64,000 nucleotides of DNA from Streptomyces sp. NBC_00663 (GCF_036226885.1 NZ_CP109027.1:6696001-6760000); one strand, 5' to 3'. Positions 1-9,290 are shown, counted from the stretch's first letter. Notes: generated by a model not told the origin, from the letters alone. Made by a program: numbers and translations.

Positions 1-316
1 GGCTCAGATCCCCACGGGCAGGCCCGCGCCCCTGCGCCCGGTCCACCGCCCGCTCCCACAGCGCCGACCCCTCGCGTACGACGATCCGGCGGGCCTGCGC
101 GTAGGAGCGCGCCGACCCGAGCGCCTCGGCGAACTCCGGTGCCACGTCGTCGAATCCGGACCGTACGAGGATCTCCTGCGGCACCGCCTGGTCGAGCCGC
201 TGCTCCTCGACGTCCTCGGCGGTGGCGGTGGCCGCCTGTGCCGGGTGCGGGGCGGCCGTGAGTCCGGCCAGCAGGGCGAATCCGAGGACGCCGATCCGAA
301 CACGTAGGGAAGTCAC
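1..316 (-). CDS. Secreted protein of unknown function, N-terminal part
   Basis: A GTG start at 316 follows a GGAGG ribosome site about 9 bases upstream and reads MTSLRVRIGVLGFALLAGLT, a clear Sec signal peptide with a hydrophobic core and an AQA-A type cleavage site near residue 28. The mature part is acidic and helical (EEQRLDQAVPQEILVR follows). About 105 codons are visible and the rest lies beyond the left edge. I do not recognise the family. The other frames here lack the signal peptide and have poor codon use, so this frame is preferred. Export is inferred from the leader only. Confidence 0.6.
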   Translation of the reverse strand, partial: MTSLRVRIGVLGFALLAGLTAAPHPAQAATATAEDVEEQRLDQAVPQEILVRSGFDDVAPEFAEALGSARSYAQARRIVVREGSALWERAVDRAQGRGPARGDLS

Positions 317-421
317 GGGAGTTCAGCCTCCGGTTGGTGGGGGGAGTGGGCCGAGTATCGCGTGACGGAAGTGGTCTACGCCATGGGGCGTGACTGGGGA
401 GAGGCGGCACCGTGCCCCAGC

Positions 422-465
422 CAGGGGCGCGGGGAACTGCGCGACCGGCCCCCACCGGCCCGCAG
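422..465 (+). repeat. Dispersed GGGGCGCGGGG repeat, copy 1
   Basis: This stretch carries the core GGGGCGCGGGGAACTGCGCG followed by a CCCCCACCGGCCCGCAG tail. The same core recurs at 16591, 30338 (inverted), 33338, 35885 and in the array at 55163-55727. This copy ends two bases before the stop codon of the LysR gene. GCGC/GCGC and GGGGC/GCCCC complementarity allows a small stem-loop. Confidence 0.8.
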
Positions 466-466
466 A

Positions 467-1432
467 TCAGTCACGGCGCGCGCCCCCCTCAACGATCCGC
501 CCCGCCCCCTCCCTCAACGCCCCCACGAACGCCTCCACCACCGGCGCCACCACCCGCCCCCGTACCGTCGCCGCATACACCGCCCGAGCCGGCCCCCCTT
601 CATCCAACACCGGCACCAGAAAGACATCCGACCGCACCGACCCCGCCGCCAGCGCCGGCACCAACGTCACCCCCAGCCCCGCCGCCACATACCCCTGCTT
701 GGCCGTCCACTCGGCGACGACATGCGCGACCCGAGGCCGGAACCCCTCCCGCAGAGCCGCGTCCAGCAGCGTCCCCTCCGGACGCGCGCTCCCCGAGATC
801 CACTCCGCGTCGGCGAACCGACCGAGCCGCACCGGGCCGCCTCCCGCCAGCGGATGGTCGGCAGGGACGGCGACATACAGGGACTCGTCGAGGAGGTGGT
901 GGAGGTCGTACGACTCCAACGGCGGACGCCCCGTCGTCGAGACGACCGCCAGGTCCAGATGGCCGGCGCTCAGCCGCTCCAGGAGCCCGGGCGTGAGGCC
1001 CTCCTCCCGGGCGACCCGCACCTTCGGATGCCGGACCCGGAACGCGGCCAGCGCCTGCGGCACCAGCGCCGCGTCGGCCGTCGCGAACGCCCCGAACCGC
1101 AGCCGCCCGCCCGCGAGGTGACGCAGGGCCGCCAGCTCCCGCCCGGCTCCGTGCAGCGTCTGGACGACGGTCTCCGCGTACGGCACGAGCACCCGTCCGG
1201 CCTCGGTGAGCCGGACGCCCCGCGGGAGCCGGTCGAAGAGCGGGGCACCGCCCAGCGCCGCCTCCAGGGAGGAGATCTGCCGGGAGACGGCGGACTGGGT
1301 CCAGCCGAGGTTCCGCGCGGCGACCGTGAAGGACCCCTGCCCGGCCACCTCCAGGAACGCCCGCAGCCAGACGGTCGAGAGGTCGGGCGTCCCCGGTTCA
1401 TGCGGTTTCGGCATGGCAGCCATGCTAGACAT
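467..1432 (-). CDS. LysR-family transcriptional regulator
   Basis: About 321 residues, normal for LysR. The N-terminal winged helix-turn-helix (about residues 20-80) reads LRAFLEVAGQGSFTVAARNL followed by the typical SAVSRQISSLE recognition helix and FDRLPRGVRLTEAG wing. The remainder is the periplasmic-binding-like effector domain. Starts at 1432, 1423 or 1414 are all possible; none has a good ribosome site. The gene is divergent from the dehydrogenase at 1474 with only 41 bases between, so it probably regulates that dehydrogenase-RidA pair. The effector is unknown. Its 3' end abuts a dispersed repeat copy. Confidence 0.88.
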   Translation of the reverse strand: MSSMAAMPKPHEPGTPDLSTVWLRAFLEVAGQGSFTVAARNLGWTQSAVSRQISSLEAALGGAPLFDRLPRGVRLTEAGRVLVPYAETVVQTLHGAGRELAALRHLAGGRLRFGAFATADAALVPQALAAFRVRHPKVRVAREEGLTPGLLERLSAGHLDLAVVSTTGRPPLESYDLHHLLDESLYVAVPADHPLAGGGPVRLGRFADAEWISGSARPEGTLLDAALREGFRPRVAHVVAEWTAKQGYVAAGLGVTLVPALAAGSVRSDVFLVPVLDEGGPARAVYAATVRGRVVAPVVEAFVGALREGAGRIVEGGARRD

Positions 1433-1436
1433 TCGC

Positions 1437-1466
1437 TTGTCGCATCGGTTCCCCGCCGCATAGCGT
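1437..1466 (+). promoter_or_regulatory. Probable leaderless promoter of the dehydrogenase gene
   Basis: A -35-like TTGTCG (1437-1442) is followed after 18 bases by a -10-like TAGCGT (1461-1466). The ATG at 1474 is seven bases beyond the -10, so transcription would start at or next to the initiation codon, a common leaderless arrangement in Streptomyces. The region is shared with the divergent LysR gene and must contain its binding site. Confidence 0.5.
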
Positions 1467-1473
1467 CGTCGCC

Positions 1474-2277
1474 ATGGAGCACATCGCATTCCTGGGCCTC
1501 GGACACATGGGCGCCCCCATGGCCCGCCGACTCCTCGCCGCGGGCCACCCGTTGACCGTCTGGAACCGCACCGCCGAGAAGACCGCGCCCCTCGTCGCCG
1601 AGGGCGCCGGCGCGGCCGCTTCGCCCGCCGACGCCGTACGGGACGCCGACGTCGTGATCACGATGCTGGCCGGTCCGGAGGCGCTCGACGAGGTCACGGA
1701 CGCCGTCGCGCCGGCCCTGCGTCCCGGCATCCACTGGATCGAGATGTCCACGGTCGGCCCGGACGCCGTACGCCAACTCGCCGACCGCGTCGGCGAGTTC
1801 GTCACCCTCGTCGACGCCCCCGTCATGGGCAGCACCGACAAGGCCGCCGCGGGCACCCTCGGCATCCTCGCCGGCGGCGACCCGACCGGTGTCGCCCACG
1901 TCCTCGCCCGTCTCGGCAGCGTCACCCGCACCGGGCCGCTCGGTACCGGCGCCGCCCTCAAGCTGGTCCTCAACGCGTCCGTCATCACCGGCATCGCCGT
2001 CGTCGCCGAGGCCCTGCGGCTCGCCGACACCCTCGGCGTGGACGGCGACACGGCCCGCGCCGCCCTCGCGAACGGCCCCCTCGCCGGAGCCGTCGCCCGC
2101 GCCTTCGCCGAGGACGTCCACTTCGACACCGCCCTCGCGGTCAAGGACCTCGCCCTGGCCACGCGGGCCGCCGAACTGCCCGCGACCGAGGTCGCGTTGG
2201 CGCAACTCCGGCGGGTCGCCGAACCCGGCACCGACCTCTCCGTGGCCGCCGCCCGCATCCGAGCCACCGCCAAGTGA
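1474..2277 (+). CDS. NAD(P)-dependent beta-hydroxyacid dehydrogenase family protein
   Basis: 267 residues. The N-terminal Rossmann fold has GLGHMG at 8-13 (MEHIAFLGLGHMGAPMARRL), then the substrate-binding signature DAPVMGS at 114-120 and the catalytic lysine in GAALKLVLN (K163), all hallmarks of the 3-hydroxyisobutyrate/6-phosphogluconate dehydrogenase superfamily. The exact hydroxyacid cannot be told from sequence; imine reductases share this fold but usually replace the lysine. It is followed after about 30 bases by a RidA gene, so the pair may handle an amino-acid-derived or imine intermediate, under control of the divergent LysR. Confidence 0.85.
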   Translation: MEHIAFLGLGHMGAPMARRLLAAGHPLTVWNRTAEKTAPLVAEGAGAAASPADAVRDADVVITMLAGPEALDEVTDAVAPALRPGIHWIEMSTVGPDAVRQLADRVGEFVTLVDAPVMGSTDKAAAGTLGILAGGDPTGVAHVLARLGSVTRTGPLGTGAALKLVLNASVITGIAVVAEALRLADTLGVDGDTARAALANGPLAGAVARAFAEDVHFDTALAVKDLALATRAAELPATEVALAQLRRVAEPGTDLSVAAARIRATAK

Positions 2278-2308
2278 AGTCCGCACCACCGCTCAAAGAA
2301 GGAACCCC

Positions 2309-2710
2309 GTGAAGATCACCGTCGGCAACCCGGCCTCCGCACCCCAGCCGCTGAGCCCCTACTACTCCCAGGTCGCCCGCGTCGAACAGGCCGACGGCAG
2401 CGCCCTGTTGTTCCTCTCCGGCCAGATCGCGGACGGCGACACCCTCGCCGAGCAGAGCCGGGGCGTCTTCGAGACCATCGAGGCGCTGCTGACGGCGCAC
2501 GGCGCCACGCTCGCCGACGTCATCAACATCCGGACCTATCTGACGGACATCGGCCGCCTCGACGAATACGGCGCCGTGCGACGGGAGTTCCTCACCGGCG
2601 CCCCGCCCACCAGCATGACCTTCGAGGTGCCGCGGCTGTTCCGGGAGGAGGCCCAGGTCGAGGTGGAGGTCGTCGCCGCGATCGGCGCGGGTTCTCGCCC
2701 ACCAGCGTGA
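2309..2710 (+). CDS. RidA family (enamine/imine deaminase) protein
   Basis: 133 residues from a GTG at 2309 with GAAGGA as ribosome site. The sequence shows the RidA/YjgF/YER057c/UK114 core: SPYYSQVAR at the start, LLFLSGQIADGD, a central helix, INIRTYLTDI and the C-terminal EVEVVAAIGA strand. Family members form trimers that hydrolyse reactive enamine or imine intermediates. The usual arginine of the active site is seen in NIRTYL. It is probably co-transcribed with the preceding dehydrogenase (31-base gap). Confidence 0.85.
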   Translation: MKITVGNPASAPQPLSPYYSQVARVEQADGSALLFLSGQIADGDTLAEQSRGVFETIEALLTAHGATLADVINIRTYLTDIGRLDEYGAVRREFLTGAPPTSMTFEVPRLFREEAQVEVEVVAAIGAGSRPPA

Positions 2711-2807
2711 GGAAGTCCCGCTGGATTGATGGTTGCGGTCTCGACTGCGTCGCGGCCCGCCGAGGCAGGATGAAGGCGTGCATGGACTTCGACGAGGAGG
2801 CACTGCG

Positions 2808-5225
2808 ATGCAGGGAACCGCCGATTTCGAGCGCGAGGCGGCCGTGGAAGCCGCCCTCGGCAAGCTCGACCTGGACGCCAAGGCCCGGCTGCTCTCCGGC
2901 CAGGACATGTGGACCCTGCCCGCCCTGCCCGAGATCGGCCTCAAGTCCCTCGTCATGTCCGACGGCCCGATCGGCGTCCGGGGCGTGCGCTGGACCGCCG
3001 ACGACCCGTCGATCGCGCTGCCCTCCCCGACCGCCCTCGGCGCCACCTGGGACCCCGAACTCGCCCGCCGCGCAGGCGTCCTGCTCGCCCAGGAAGCCCG
3101 CCGCAAGGGCGTCCACGTGCTGCTCGCCCCGACCGTCAACCTGCACCGCTCCCCGCTCGGCGGCCGCCACTTCGAGGCCTACAGCGAGGACCCGTACCTG
3201 ACCGGTCTCATCGGCGCGGGATACGTGACCGGCGTCCAGTCCGGCGGCGTCGGCACCACCGTCAAGCACTTCGTCGCCAACGACGCCGAGACCGACCGCT
3301 TCACCGTCGACAACCTCGTCTCCGAACGCGCCCTGCGCGAGCTGTACCTCAGGCCCTTCGAGCTCATCGTCGAGAACGCCCACCCCTGGGGCATCATGAC
3401 CGCCTACAACCAGGTCAACGGCGTCACCATGACCGAGCACCACCACCTGGTCAACGAGATCGCGCGCGGCGAGTGGGGCTTCGACGGCTACAACGTCTCC
3501 GACTGGATGGCCGCCCGCTCCACCAAGGGCGCCATCGACGGCGGCCTCGACGTCGCCATGCCCGGCCCGCAGACCGTCTACGGCCCCGCGCTCGCCCAGG
3601 CCGTGCGGGACGGCGAGGTCGACGAGGCCAAGGTCGACGCGGCCGTCCGCAACGTCCTGCGGCTCGCCGCCCGCGTCGGCATCCTGGCGGACGCCGAACC
3701 CGTCGTCACCGAACTCCCCGCCCCCGTCGACGGCCAGGCGCTGGCCCGCGAGATCGCCCGCCGCGCCTTCGTGCTGGTCCGCAATCAAGGCGCCCTTCCG
3801 CTGAAGCCCGGGAGGGTCGCCCTCCTCGGCGCCGCCGCCCGCGACGCCCGCGTCCTCGGCGGCGGCTCCGCCACCGTCTTCCCGTCCCGGATCGTCTCCC
3901 CGCTGGACGGCCTCACCGCGGCCGTCCCCGACCTCACGTACGCCGTCGGCGCCGACCCGAACACCGAACTCGCCGTCGCCGACAAGGGCTTCACCCTGCG
4001 CGCCGTCTGCCGTGACGCCGACGGCCACGTCATCGGCACCGGCTCCGCGCCCAACGGCCAGATCCAGTGGATGGGCGACGACCTGCCCGAGGGCGTCACC
4101 CACGAGGCCCTCCACACCATCGAACTGACCGGCACCTTCACCCCGCGCGACACCGGCACCCACACCTTCGGCATCAAGGGCGTCGGCGCCTTCACCCTCA
4201 CCGTCGACGGCACCACGTCCTTCGACGACCTCCAGCTCCCCGCCGACACCAGCGACCCCTTCGAGGCCTTCTTCGGCTCCCCGGTGCCCCGCGGCGAGGC
4301 CGAACTGACCGCGGGCGAACCCGTCGAGGTCTCCCTCACCCATGTCTTCCGGCTCCCCGAGGACTTCCCCTTCAAGGTCATCGCGTTCGCCCTCGCCCAC
4401 CAGGAGCCGCGGCGCGACCCCGACGAGCTGATCGCCGAGGCCGTCGAAGCCGCCCGGAACGCCGACACCGCCGTCGTCGTGGTCGCCACCACCGACCGCG
4501 TCGAGTCCGAGGGCTTCGACCGCAAGGACATGAACCTCCCCGGCCGCCAGGACGACCTGGTCCGTGCCGTCGCCGCCGCCAACCCCAACACGGTCGTGGT
4601 CGTCAACGCGGGCTCCCCGGTGGAACTCCCGTGGCGCGACGAGGTCGCCGCCGTACTGCTCAGCTGGTTCCCCGGCCAGGAAGGCGGCGCCGCCCTCGCC
4701 GACGTCCTCACCGGCGCCCACGAGCCCGGCGGCCGGCTCCCCACCACCTGGGGCTCCCTGGACGCCGCCCCGGTCACCCAGGTCACCCCGCGGGAAGGCC
4801 GGCTCCCCTACACCGAGGACGTCTTCATCGGCTACCGCGCCTGGACGAAGGAGGGCCGCACCCCCTCGTACCCCTTCGGTCACGGCCTCGGCTACACCGA
4901 CTGGGCCTACGAATCCGTCGAGATCACCGGTACGACGGTCAGGGTCCGTGTCCGCAACACCGGCGAGCGTGCCGGTCGTGAGGTCGTCCAGGTCTATCTC
5001 GCGCCCGTCGAGGCGGGCGACCGCCCGGAGCGCGTCCTCGCCGGCTTCGCCGGAGTCGAGGCGGCTCCCGGCGAGACCGTCGAAGCCACCGTCGAGATCC
5101 CGCGCCGCGCCTTCGAGACCTGGAAAGAGGAGGAGGGCGCGTGGTCGTTTGTGAAGGGTTCGTACGAGATCCAGATCGGACGGTCGATCACGGACCGCCG
5201 CCTCACCGACACGATTAACGTCTGA
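2808..5225 (+). CDS. Beta-glucosidase, glycoside hydrolase family 3 with PA14 insert
   Basis: 805 residues; the ATG at 2808 is chosen because GAGGAGG lies eight bases upstream, although the frame is open further left. The GH3 N-terminal barrel carries KHFVANDAETDR and the nucleophile aspartate in GYNVSDW (D232). The second domain is split by a PA14 carbohydrate-binding module at about 390-545 (ELTGTFTPRDTGTHTFGIKG). A C-terminal fibronectin-III-like domain spans about 705-790 (VRVRVRNTGERAGREVVQVY). No signal peptide, so it acts on short beta-glucosides in the cytoplasm. This layout matches actinobacterial beta-glucosidases. Next gene, convergent, is a mutarotase. Confidence 0.93.
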   Translation: MQGTADFEREAAVEAALGKLDLDAKARLLSGQDMWTLPALPEIGLKSLVMSDGPIGVRGVRWTADDPSIALPSPTALGATWDPELARRAGVLLAQEARRKGVHVLLAPTVNLHRSPLGGRHFEAYSEDPYLTGLIGAGYVTGVQSGGVGTTVKHFVANDAETDRFTVDNLVSERALRELYLRPFELIVENAHPWGIMTAYNQVNGVTMTEHHHLVNEIARGEWGFDGYNVSDWMAARSTKGAIDGGLDVAMPGPQTVYGPALAQAVRDGEVDEAKVDAAVRNVLRLAARVGILADAEPVVTELPAPVDGQALAREIARRAFVLVRNQGALPLKPGRVALLGAAARDARVLGGGSATVFPSRIVSPLDGLTAAVPDLTYAVGADPNTELAVADKGFTLRAVCRDADGHVIGTGSAPNGQIQWMGDDLPEGVTHEALHTIELTGTFTPRDTGTHTFGIKGVGAFTLTVDGTTSFDDLQLPADTSDPFEAFFGSPVPRGEAELTAGEPVEVSLTHVFRLPEDFPFKVIAFALAHQEPRRDPDELIAEAVEAARNADTAVVVVATTDRVESEGFDRKDMNLPGRQDDLVRAVAAANPNTVVVVNAGSPVELPWRDEVAAVLLSWFPGQEGGAALADVLTGAHEPGGRLPTTWGSLDAAPVTQVTPREGRLPYTEDVFIGYRAWTKEGRTPSYPFGHGLGYTDWAYESVEITGTTVRVRVRNTGERAGREVVQVYLAPVEAGDRPERVLAGFAGVEAAPGETVEATVEIPRRAFETWKEEEGAWSFVKGSYEIQIGRSITDRRLTDTINV

Positions 5226-5250
5226 TCCGGGACAAGTCTCCCCATGAGCA

Positions 5251-5284
5251 GCCCCGGCCCGGGACCTGACACCCGGGCCGGGGC
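5251..5284. terminator. Bidirectional terminator hairpin
   Basis: A perfect 13-base stem (5251-5263 with 5272-5284, GCCCCGGCCCGGG and its complement) and an 8-base loop lie between the convergent stops of the beta-glucosidase and mutarotase genes. There is no strong T tract, as usual in Streptomyces. Confidence 0.8.
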
Positions 5285-5303
5285 AAATGCTTTCCCGGGG
5301 ACC

Positions 5304-6278
5304 TCAGCGCGTGCCGAACGCGTACACCGTCTCCGAGCGGAAGACCTCGCCCGGCCGCAGGACCGTGGTCGGGAACGCGGGCTGGTTGGGGGAGTCGGGG
5401 AAGTGCTGGGTCTCCAGCGCGACGCCGTCACAGGGGGCGAAGGGCTCGGGCAGATGGTCGGCGGTGTAGAGCTGGATGCCCGGCTCGGTGGTCGAGACCT
5501 TCAGGACGCGCCCGGAGGAGGGATCGTGCAGCTCGGCGACCTCGACGGGGGTGTCCGTCAGCCCCTTGTCGAGCACGAAGTTGTGGTCGTAGCCCGACCC
5601 GGTCTTGCGCCCCTCCCGGAAGTCGAACCGCCCGCCCGTCACGTCCTCCAGCACCCCCGTCGGGATCAGGTCCGCGTCCACCGGCGTGTACCGGGAGGCG
5701 GCCAGCCGCAGCTCATGACCGCCGGCGTTCCCGGACCCGGCCAGGTTGAAGTAGCTGTGGTTGGTGAGGTTGAGGACGGTCGGCGCGTCCGTCGTCGCCT
5801 CGTAGGAGATCCGCAGCGCCCCCTCGGCGTCCAGCGCGTAGGTCGCCGACACCTCCAGCCGCCCGGGGAACCCCTCCTCCCCGTGCGGACTGACCCGCGA
5901 CAGCCGCAGCCCGTGCTCACCGACCGGCGCGACGTCCCACACCCGCTTGTCGAAGCCGCGCTCACCGCCGTGCAGGGAGTTCGGCGCGGGGTTGAGTGCG
6001 AGCGCGTACGTCACCCCGTCCAGCGGGAAGCGCCCCCCGGCGATCCGGTTCGCGAACCGGCCGATCAGGGCGCCGAAGTAGGGCCCGGTGTGGGTGAGAT
6101 AGCCGTCCAGGTCCGCGAACCCCAGCACCACGTCCGCCGTACGCCCGTCCCGGTCGGGCACCTCCACCGACTGCACGATCCCGCCGTACGACAACACCCG
6201 CACCCGCACACCGGAACGCTCCAGAGTCCACCGGTGAACCGGTGTGCCGTCGGAGAGTGTGCCGAAGAGTTCGTTCAT
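5304..6278 (-). CDS. galM: Aldose 1-epimerase (mutarotase)
   Basis: 324 residues, standard length. Catalyses alpha/beta anomer interconversion of galactose or glucose. Family signatures are present: ALIGRFANRI, NSLHGGERGFDKRVWDV with H103, the catalytic histidine in NHSYFNLAG (H174) and the catalytic glutamate in LETQHFPDSPN (E289). No signal peptide, so cytoplasmic. The upstream lipoprotein gene ends 15 bases before this start, and no good ribosome site is visible. Together with the GH3 enzyme next door it suggests oligosaccharide use. Confidence 0.92.
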   Translation of the reverse strand: MNELFGTLSDGTPVHRWTLERSGVRVRVLSYGGIVQSVEVPDRDGRTADVVLGFADLDGYLTHTGPYFGALIGRFANRIAGGRFPLDGVTYALALNPAPNSLHGGERGFDKRVWDVAPVGEHGLRLSRVSPHGEEGFPGRLEVSATYALDAEGALRISYEATTDAPTVLNLTNHSYFNLAGSGNAGGHELRLAASRYTPVDADLIPTGVLEDVTGGRFDFREGRKTGSGYDHNFVLDKGLTDTPVEVAELHDPSSGRVLKVSTTEPGIQLYTADHLPEPFAPCDGVALETQHFPDSPNQPAFPTTVLRPGEVFRSETVYAFGTR

Positions 6279-6293
6279 GTGCGGAACTTTAAG

Positions 6294-7187
6294 TCACGTG
6301 CCTGTGGCGGTGATTTTGCGGTAGGCGATCTCGGCAAGTCGCGCCTGGCCGTTCACACTCGGGTGGAACCAGTCCCAGTGGCTCAACTGGTCGGTTCCGA
6401 ACCGGTACGCGTAGACCGCGCCGCCGTCGAAACGGCACCGCTCGTCCTTCGCGCACACTCCCTCCAGCACCTCGTTGTACGCCTCCACCCGCTGCTGCAC
6501 GGTGTCCCGCCGCTCGGTCGCCGCCGCGTCCAGCGCGTCGGCGTCGCCCAGCATCGACGGGCAGATGCCCAGCTTCCACACCTGCTTGCCCACCGGATTC
6601 GTCCGCCCCTGCGACCACAGCCGCTTCAGGTCCGGCACGCTCGCCACATACACCTGCGCCTTCGGCGCCGCGGCCCGCAGCGTGTCCATCGCCTCCTCGA
6701 ACTGCGCCCGGAAGTCGGCCACCGACGTCATCGCCGCGGCGGTGTCCCGGCACGCGTCGTTGGCCCCCGCCATCACCGTCACCAACTCCGGCTTCCGCGT
6801 CCCCGCCTGCGCCATCTGCCCGGCGAGATCGGCCATCCGCGCCCCGGTCACCGCGTAGTTCCAACTGGCCGAGGCCGCCTTCGCCCGCCCCAGCAGCCGT
6901 ACGGCGAGACTGTCGACCTCGGCACTGCTGCCGGTCGCCCAGGACGCCTCCGCGCAGTCCTTGAACAGCGCACACGCGTCGAAACCCCGGGTGATGGAGT
7001 CGCCGACCGCGGCGAGGGACGCCGGACTGCGGTCCCACAGGGACGTCGGCGACGGGGACGGCTTCGCTCTGTGCGCCGCGGCGCCGGACGGCTCCGACGC
7101 GTTGCCACCGACGGCGTCGCACCCCGCGACGCCCAGGACGGTCGCCGTCACGACGGCGAGTACGGCACGCGAACGACGGCTTCGCAT
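6294..7187 (-). CDS. SGNH/GDSL-family hydrolase lipoprotein
   Basis: 297 residues from the ATG at 7187, which has AGGG just upstream. The leader MRSRRSRAVLAVVTATVLGVAGC ends in a lipobox with C23, so the enzyme is probably membrane-anchored outside. SGNH blocks: GDS at 62-64 with nucleophile S64, the oxyanion glycine at the block II position, GAND at 141-144, and DWFHP with D272/H275. Such enzymes are esterases or lipases acting on lipids or acylated sugars; the substrate is unknown. Several cysteine pairs in the mature domain could form disulfides. Likely same transcript as the mutarotase. Confidence 0.87.
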   Translation of the reverse strand: MRSRRSRAVLAVVTATVLGVAGCDAVGGNASEPSGAAAHRAKPSPSPTSLWDRSPASLAAVGDSITRGFDACALFKDCAEASWATGSSAEVDSLAVRLLGRAKAASASWNYAVTGARMADLAGQMAQAGTRKPELVTVMAGANDACRDTAAAMTSVADFRAQFEEAMDTLRAAAPKAQVYVASVPDLKRLWSQGRTNPVGKQVWKLGICPSMLGDADALDAAATERRDTVQQRVEAYNEVLEGVCAKDERCRFDGGAVYAYRFGTDQLSHWDWFHPSVNGQARLAEIAYRKITATGT

Positions 7188-7456
7188 TCCCTGGTGACCC
7201 CCTCGGTCGACATGCGCTCTCCCGCGAACTTCGTCCCCCTCCATGACAACGCGCGCGAGTTCCCGACCCGTGCCCACGCAACGCCACGGCCCGCTTCTAG
7301 CGTCCTGCCGGGTGAATGGCGGGCGTTTCACGGCATCGGGACCGACGGTACGTCACACTCCTTGCGCCGCCGCACGGTAGCCTCGCCATCAACGTGGCTG
7401 CCGCCACCGCCACTCATCTCGTCCGCACAATGGTCCCGCTCTGCCCGGAGGTCCCG

Positions 7457-7951
7457 GTGACGACACGTGGAGTTCTGTACGTGCACTCCGCTCCGCGCGC
7501 GCTGTGCCCGCACGTCGAGTGGGCCGTCGCCGGAGTGCTCGGCACGCGCGTCAACCTCGACTGGATCCGGCAGCCCGCGGCCCCCGGCACCTGGCGCTCG
7601 GAGTTCTCCTGGCAGGGCCAGGTGGGCACCGCCTCCAAGCTCGCGTCGGCCCTCAGAGGCTGGCACCTGCTCCGCTTCGAGGTGACGGCCGAGCCCTGCC
7701 CCACCGCGGAGGGCGAGCGCTACAGCTGCACCCCCGACCTCGGCATCTTCCACGCCGTCACCGGCATCCACGGCGACATCCTCATCCCCGAGGACCGTCT
7801 GCGTGCCGCCCTGACCCGCTCCCAACAGGGCGAGACGGACCTGGAGGCCGAGATCGCCAAACTCCTGGGCAAGCCCTGGGACGACGAGCTGGAGCCGTTC
7901 AGATACGCGGGCGAGGGAGCACCGGTGCGCTGGCTGCACCAGGTGGTCTAG
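7457..7951 (+). CDS. DUF3145 family protein
   Basis: 164 residues from a GTG at 7457 preceded by GGAG. The start MTTRGVLYVHSAPRALCPHV is the hallmark of DUF3145, a family confined to actinobacteria and strongly conserved, with no assigned function. It has no signal peptide or membrane segment. It commonly sits beside the fab operon in Streptomyces, as here, where it converges with fabF across a shared terminator. Confidence 0.85.
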   Translation: MTTRGVLYVHSAPRALCPHVEWAVAGVLGTRVNLDWIRQPAAPGTWRSEFSWQGQVGTASKLASALRGWHLLRFEVTAEPCPTAEGERYSCTPDLGIFHAVTGIHGDILIPEDRLRAALTRSQQGETDLEAEIAKLLGKPWDDELEPFRYAGEGAPVRWLHQVV

Positions 7952-7964
7952 GAATCGTGACCAT

Positions 7965-8002
7965 GCTGAAGGGCCCCCACCGGCCGGTGGGGGCCCTTCA
8001 GC
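7965..8002. terminator. Bidirectional terminator of DUF3145 and the fab operon
   Basis: A near-continuous palindrome: 7965-7983 pairs perfectly with 7984-8002 (arms begin GCTGAAGGGCCCCCACC). It lies 14 bases past the DUF3145 stop and 16 bases past the fabF stop, so it can serve both convergent transcripts. Confidence 0.9.
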
Positions 8003-8018
8003 CACGTACGAACGTTTC

Positions 8019-9290
8019 TCACACGGTCCGGAACGCCAGCACCACGTTGTGCCCGCCGAAGCCGAACGAGTCGTTCAGCGCGGCGATACGGCCCTCGACG
8101 GGCAGCTTGCGGGCCTCGCCGCGGACGACATCCGCGTTGGCCTCCGCCTCCGGGTCGAGGTTCTCGACGTTGATGGTCGGCGGGGCGACACGGTGGTACA
8201 GGGCGAGAATCGCCGCCACGGACTCCACACCGCCGGCGCCACCCAGCAGATGGCCCGTCATGGACTTCGTGGCGGACACCGCGAAGTGGTCGGCGTCGTC
8301 GCCGAACACCTTGCGCAGCGCCTTCAGTTCGGCCACGTCACCGGCCGGCGTCGAGGTCGCGTGCGCGTTGACGTGCACGATCTCCGCCGGGTTCAGGTCG
8401 GTGTTGTCGAGCAGGTTCTGGAGGGCGTGGGCGATGCCCCGGCCCTCCGGCTCGGGCTGCACGATGTCGTGGCCGTCGGCGGAGATGCCCTGGCCCACGG
8501 CCTCGGCGTACACGCGGGCACCACGCTTGGCGGCGTGCTCCGCGGACTCCAGGACGATGACGCCGGCGCCCTCGCCGAGGACGAAGCCGTCGCGCGCGGT
8601 GTCGTAGGGACGCGAGGCGCCCTGCGGGTCGTCGTTGTTCTTGGACATCGCCATCATGTTGCCGAACGCGGCGATGGGCAGCGGGTGGATCGCCGCCTCC
8701 GTGCCACCCGCGACGACGACGTCGGCGCGGCCGGTGCGGATCATCTCGATGGCGTAGCCGATGGCCTCGGCGCCCGAAGCGCACGCGGACACCGGGGTGT
8801 GCACACCGGCACGCGCGCCCACGAGGAGACCCACGTTGGCGGACGGGCCGTTCGGCATCAGCATGGGAACGGTGTGCGGGGAGACGCGGCGGACGCCCTT
8901 CTCCTTCAGCACGTCGTACTGGTCGAGCAGCGTCGTGACGCCACCGATGCCGGAGGCGATGACCGCGCCCAGGCGGTCGGGGTCGACGCTCCGGTCCTCA
9001 CCGGCCTTGGCCTCGAACCCCGCGTCCGCCCATGCCTCCTTGGCCGCGATCAGCGCGAACTGCGCCGAGCGGTCGAGACGGCGGGCCTGCGGCCGGGGGA
9101 TGACCTCGGTCGGTTCCACGGCGACGGGCGCCGCGATACGGACGGCCTGGTCGGCCGCCCACTCCTGCTCCAGGGGCTTCACACCGGACTTGCCGGCGAT
9201 CAGGCCCTCCCAGGTAGAGGCTGCGTCGCCACCCAGCGGTGTGGTTGCGCCGATACCGGTGACGACCACGGTGCGATTGGTCGGGCTCAC
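8019..9290 (-). CDS. fabF: Beta-ketoacyl-ACP synthase II
   Basis: 423 residues from a GTG at 9290 with GGAGAAAG about eight bases upstream. Condenses malonyl-ACP with acyl-ACP in type II fatty acid elongation. The thiolase-fold active site is complete: C170 in VSACASGAEA, H310 in VNAHATSTPAGD, K342 and H347 in TKSMTGHLLGGAGG. Last gene of the leftward fabD-fabH-acpP-fabF operon, 85 bases after acpP. Cytoplasmic dimer by family knowledge. Confidence 0.96.
   Translation of the reverse strand: MSPTNRTVVVTGIGATTPLGGDAASTWEGLIAGKSGVKPLEQEWAADQAVRIAAPVAVEPTEVIPRPQARRLDRSAQFALIAAKEAWADAGFEAKAGEDRSVDPDRLGAVIASGIGGVTTLLDQYDVLKEKGVRRVSPHTVPMLMPNGPSANVGLLVGARAGVHTPVSACASGAEAIGYAIEMIRTGRADVVVAGGTEAAIHPLPIAAFGNMMAMSKNNDDPQGASRPYDTARDGFVLGEGAGVIVLESAEHAAKRGARVYAEAVGQGISADGHDIVQPEPEGRGIAHALQNLLDNTDLNPAEIVHVNAHATSTPAGDVAELKALRKVFGDDADHFAVSATKSMTGHLLGGAGGVESVAAILALYHRVAPPTINVENLDPEAEANADVVRGEARKLPVEGRIAALNDSFGFGGHNVVLAFRTV

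Noticed and set aside
362..1121. Long arginine/proline-rich frames on the top strand across the LysR gene
   Set aside because: Composition is typical of antisense or shifted frames in high-GC DNA; the bottom-strand LysR frame has clear domain motifs.
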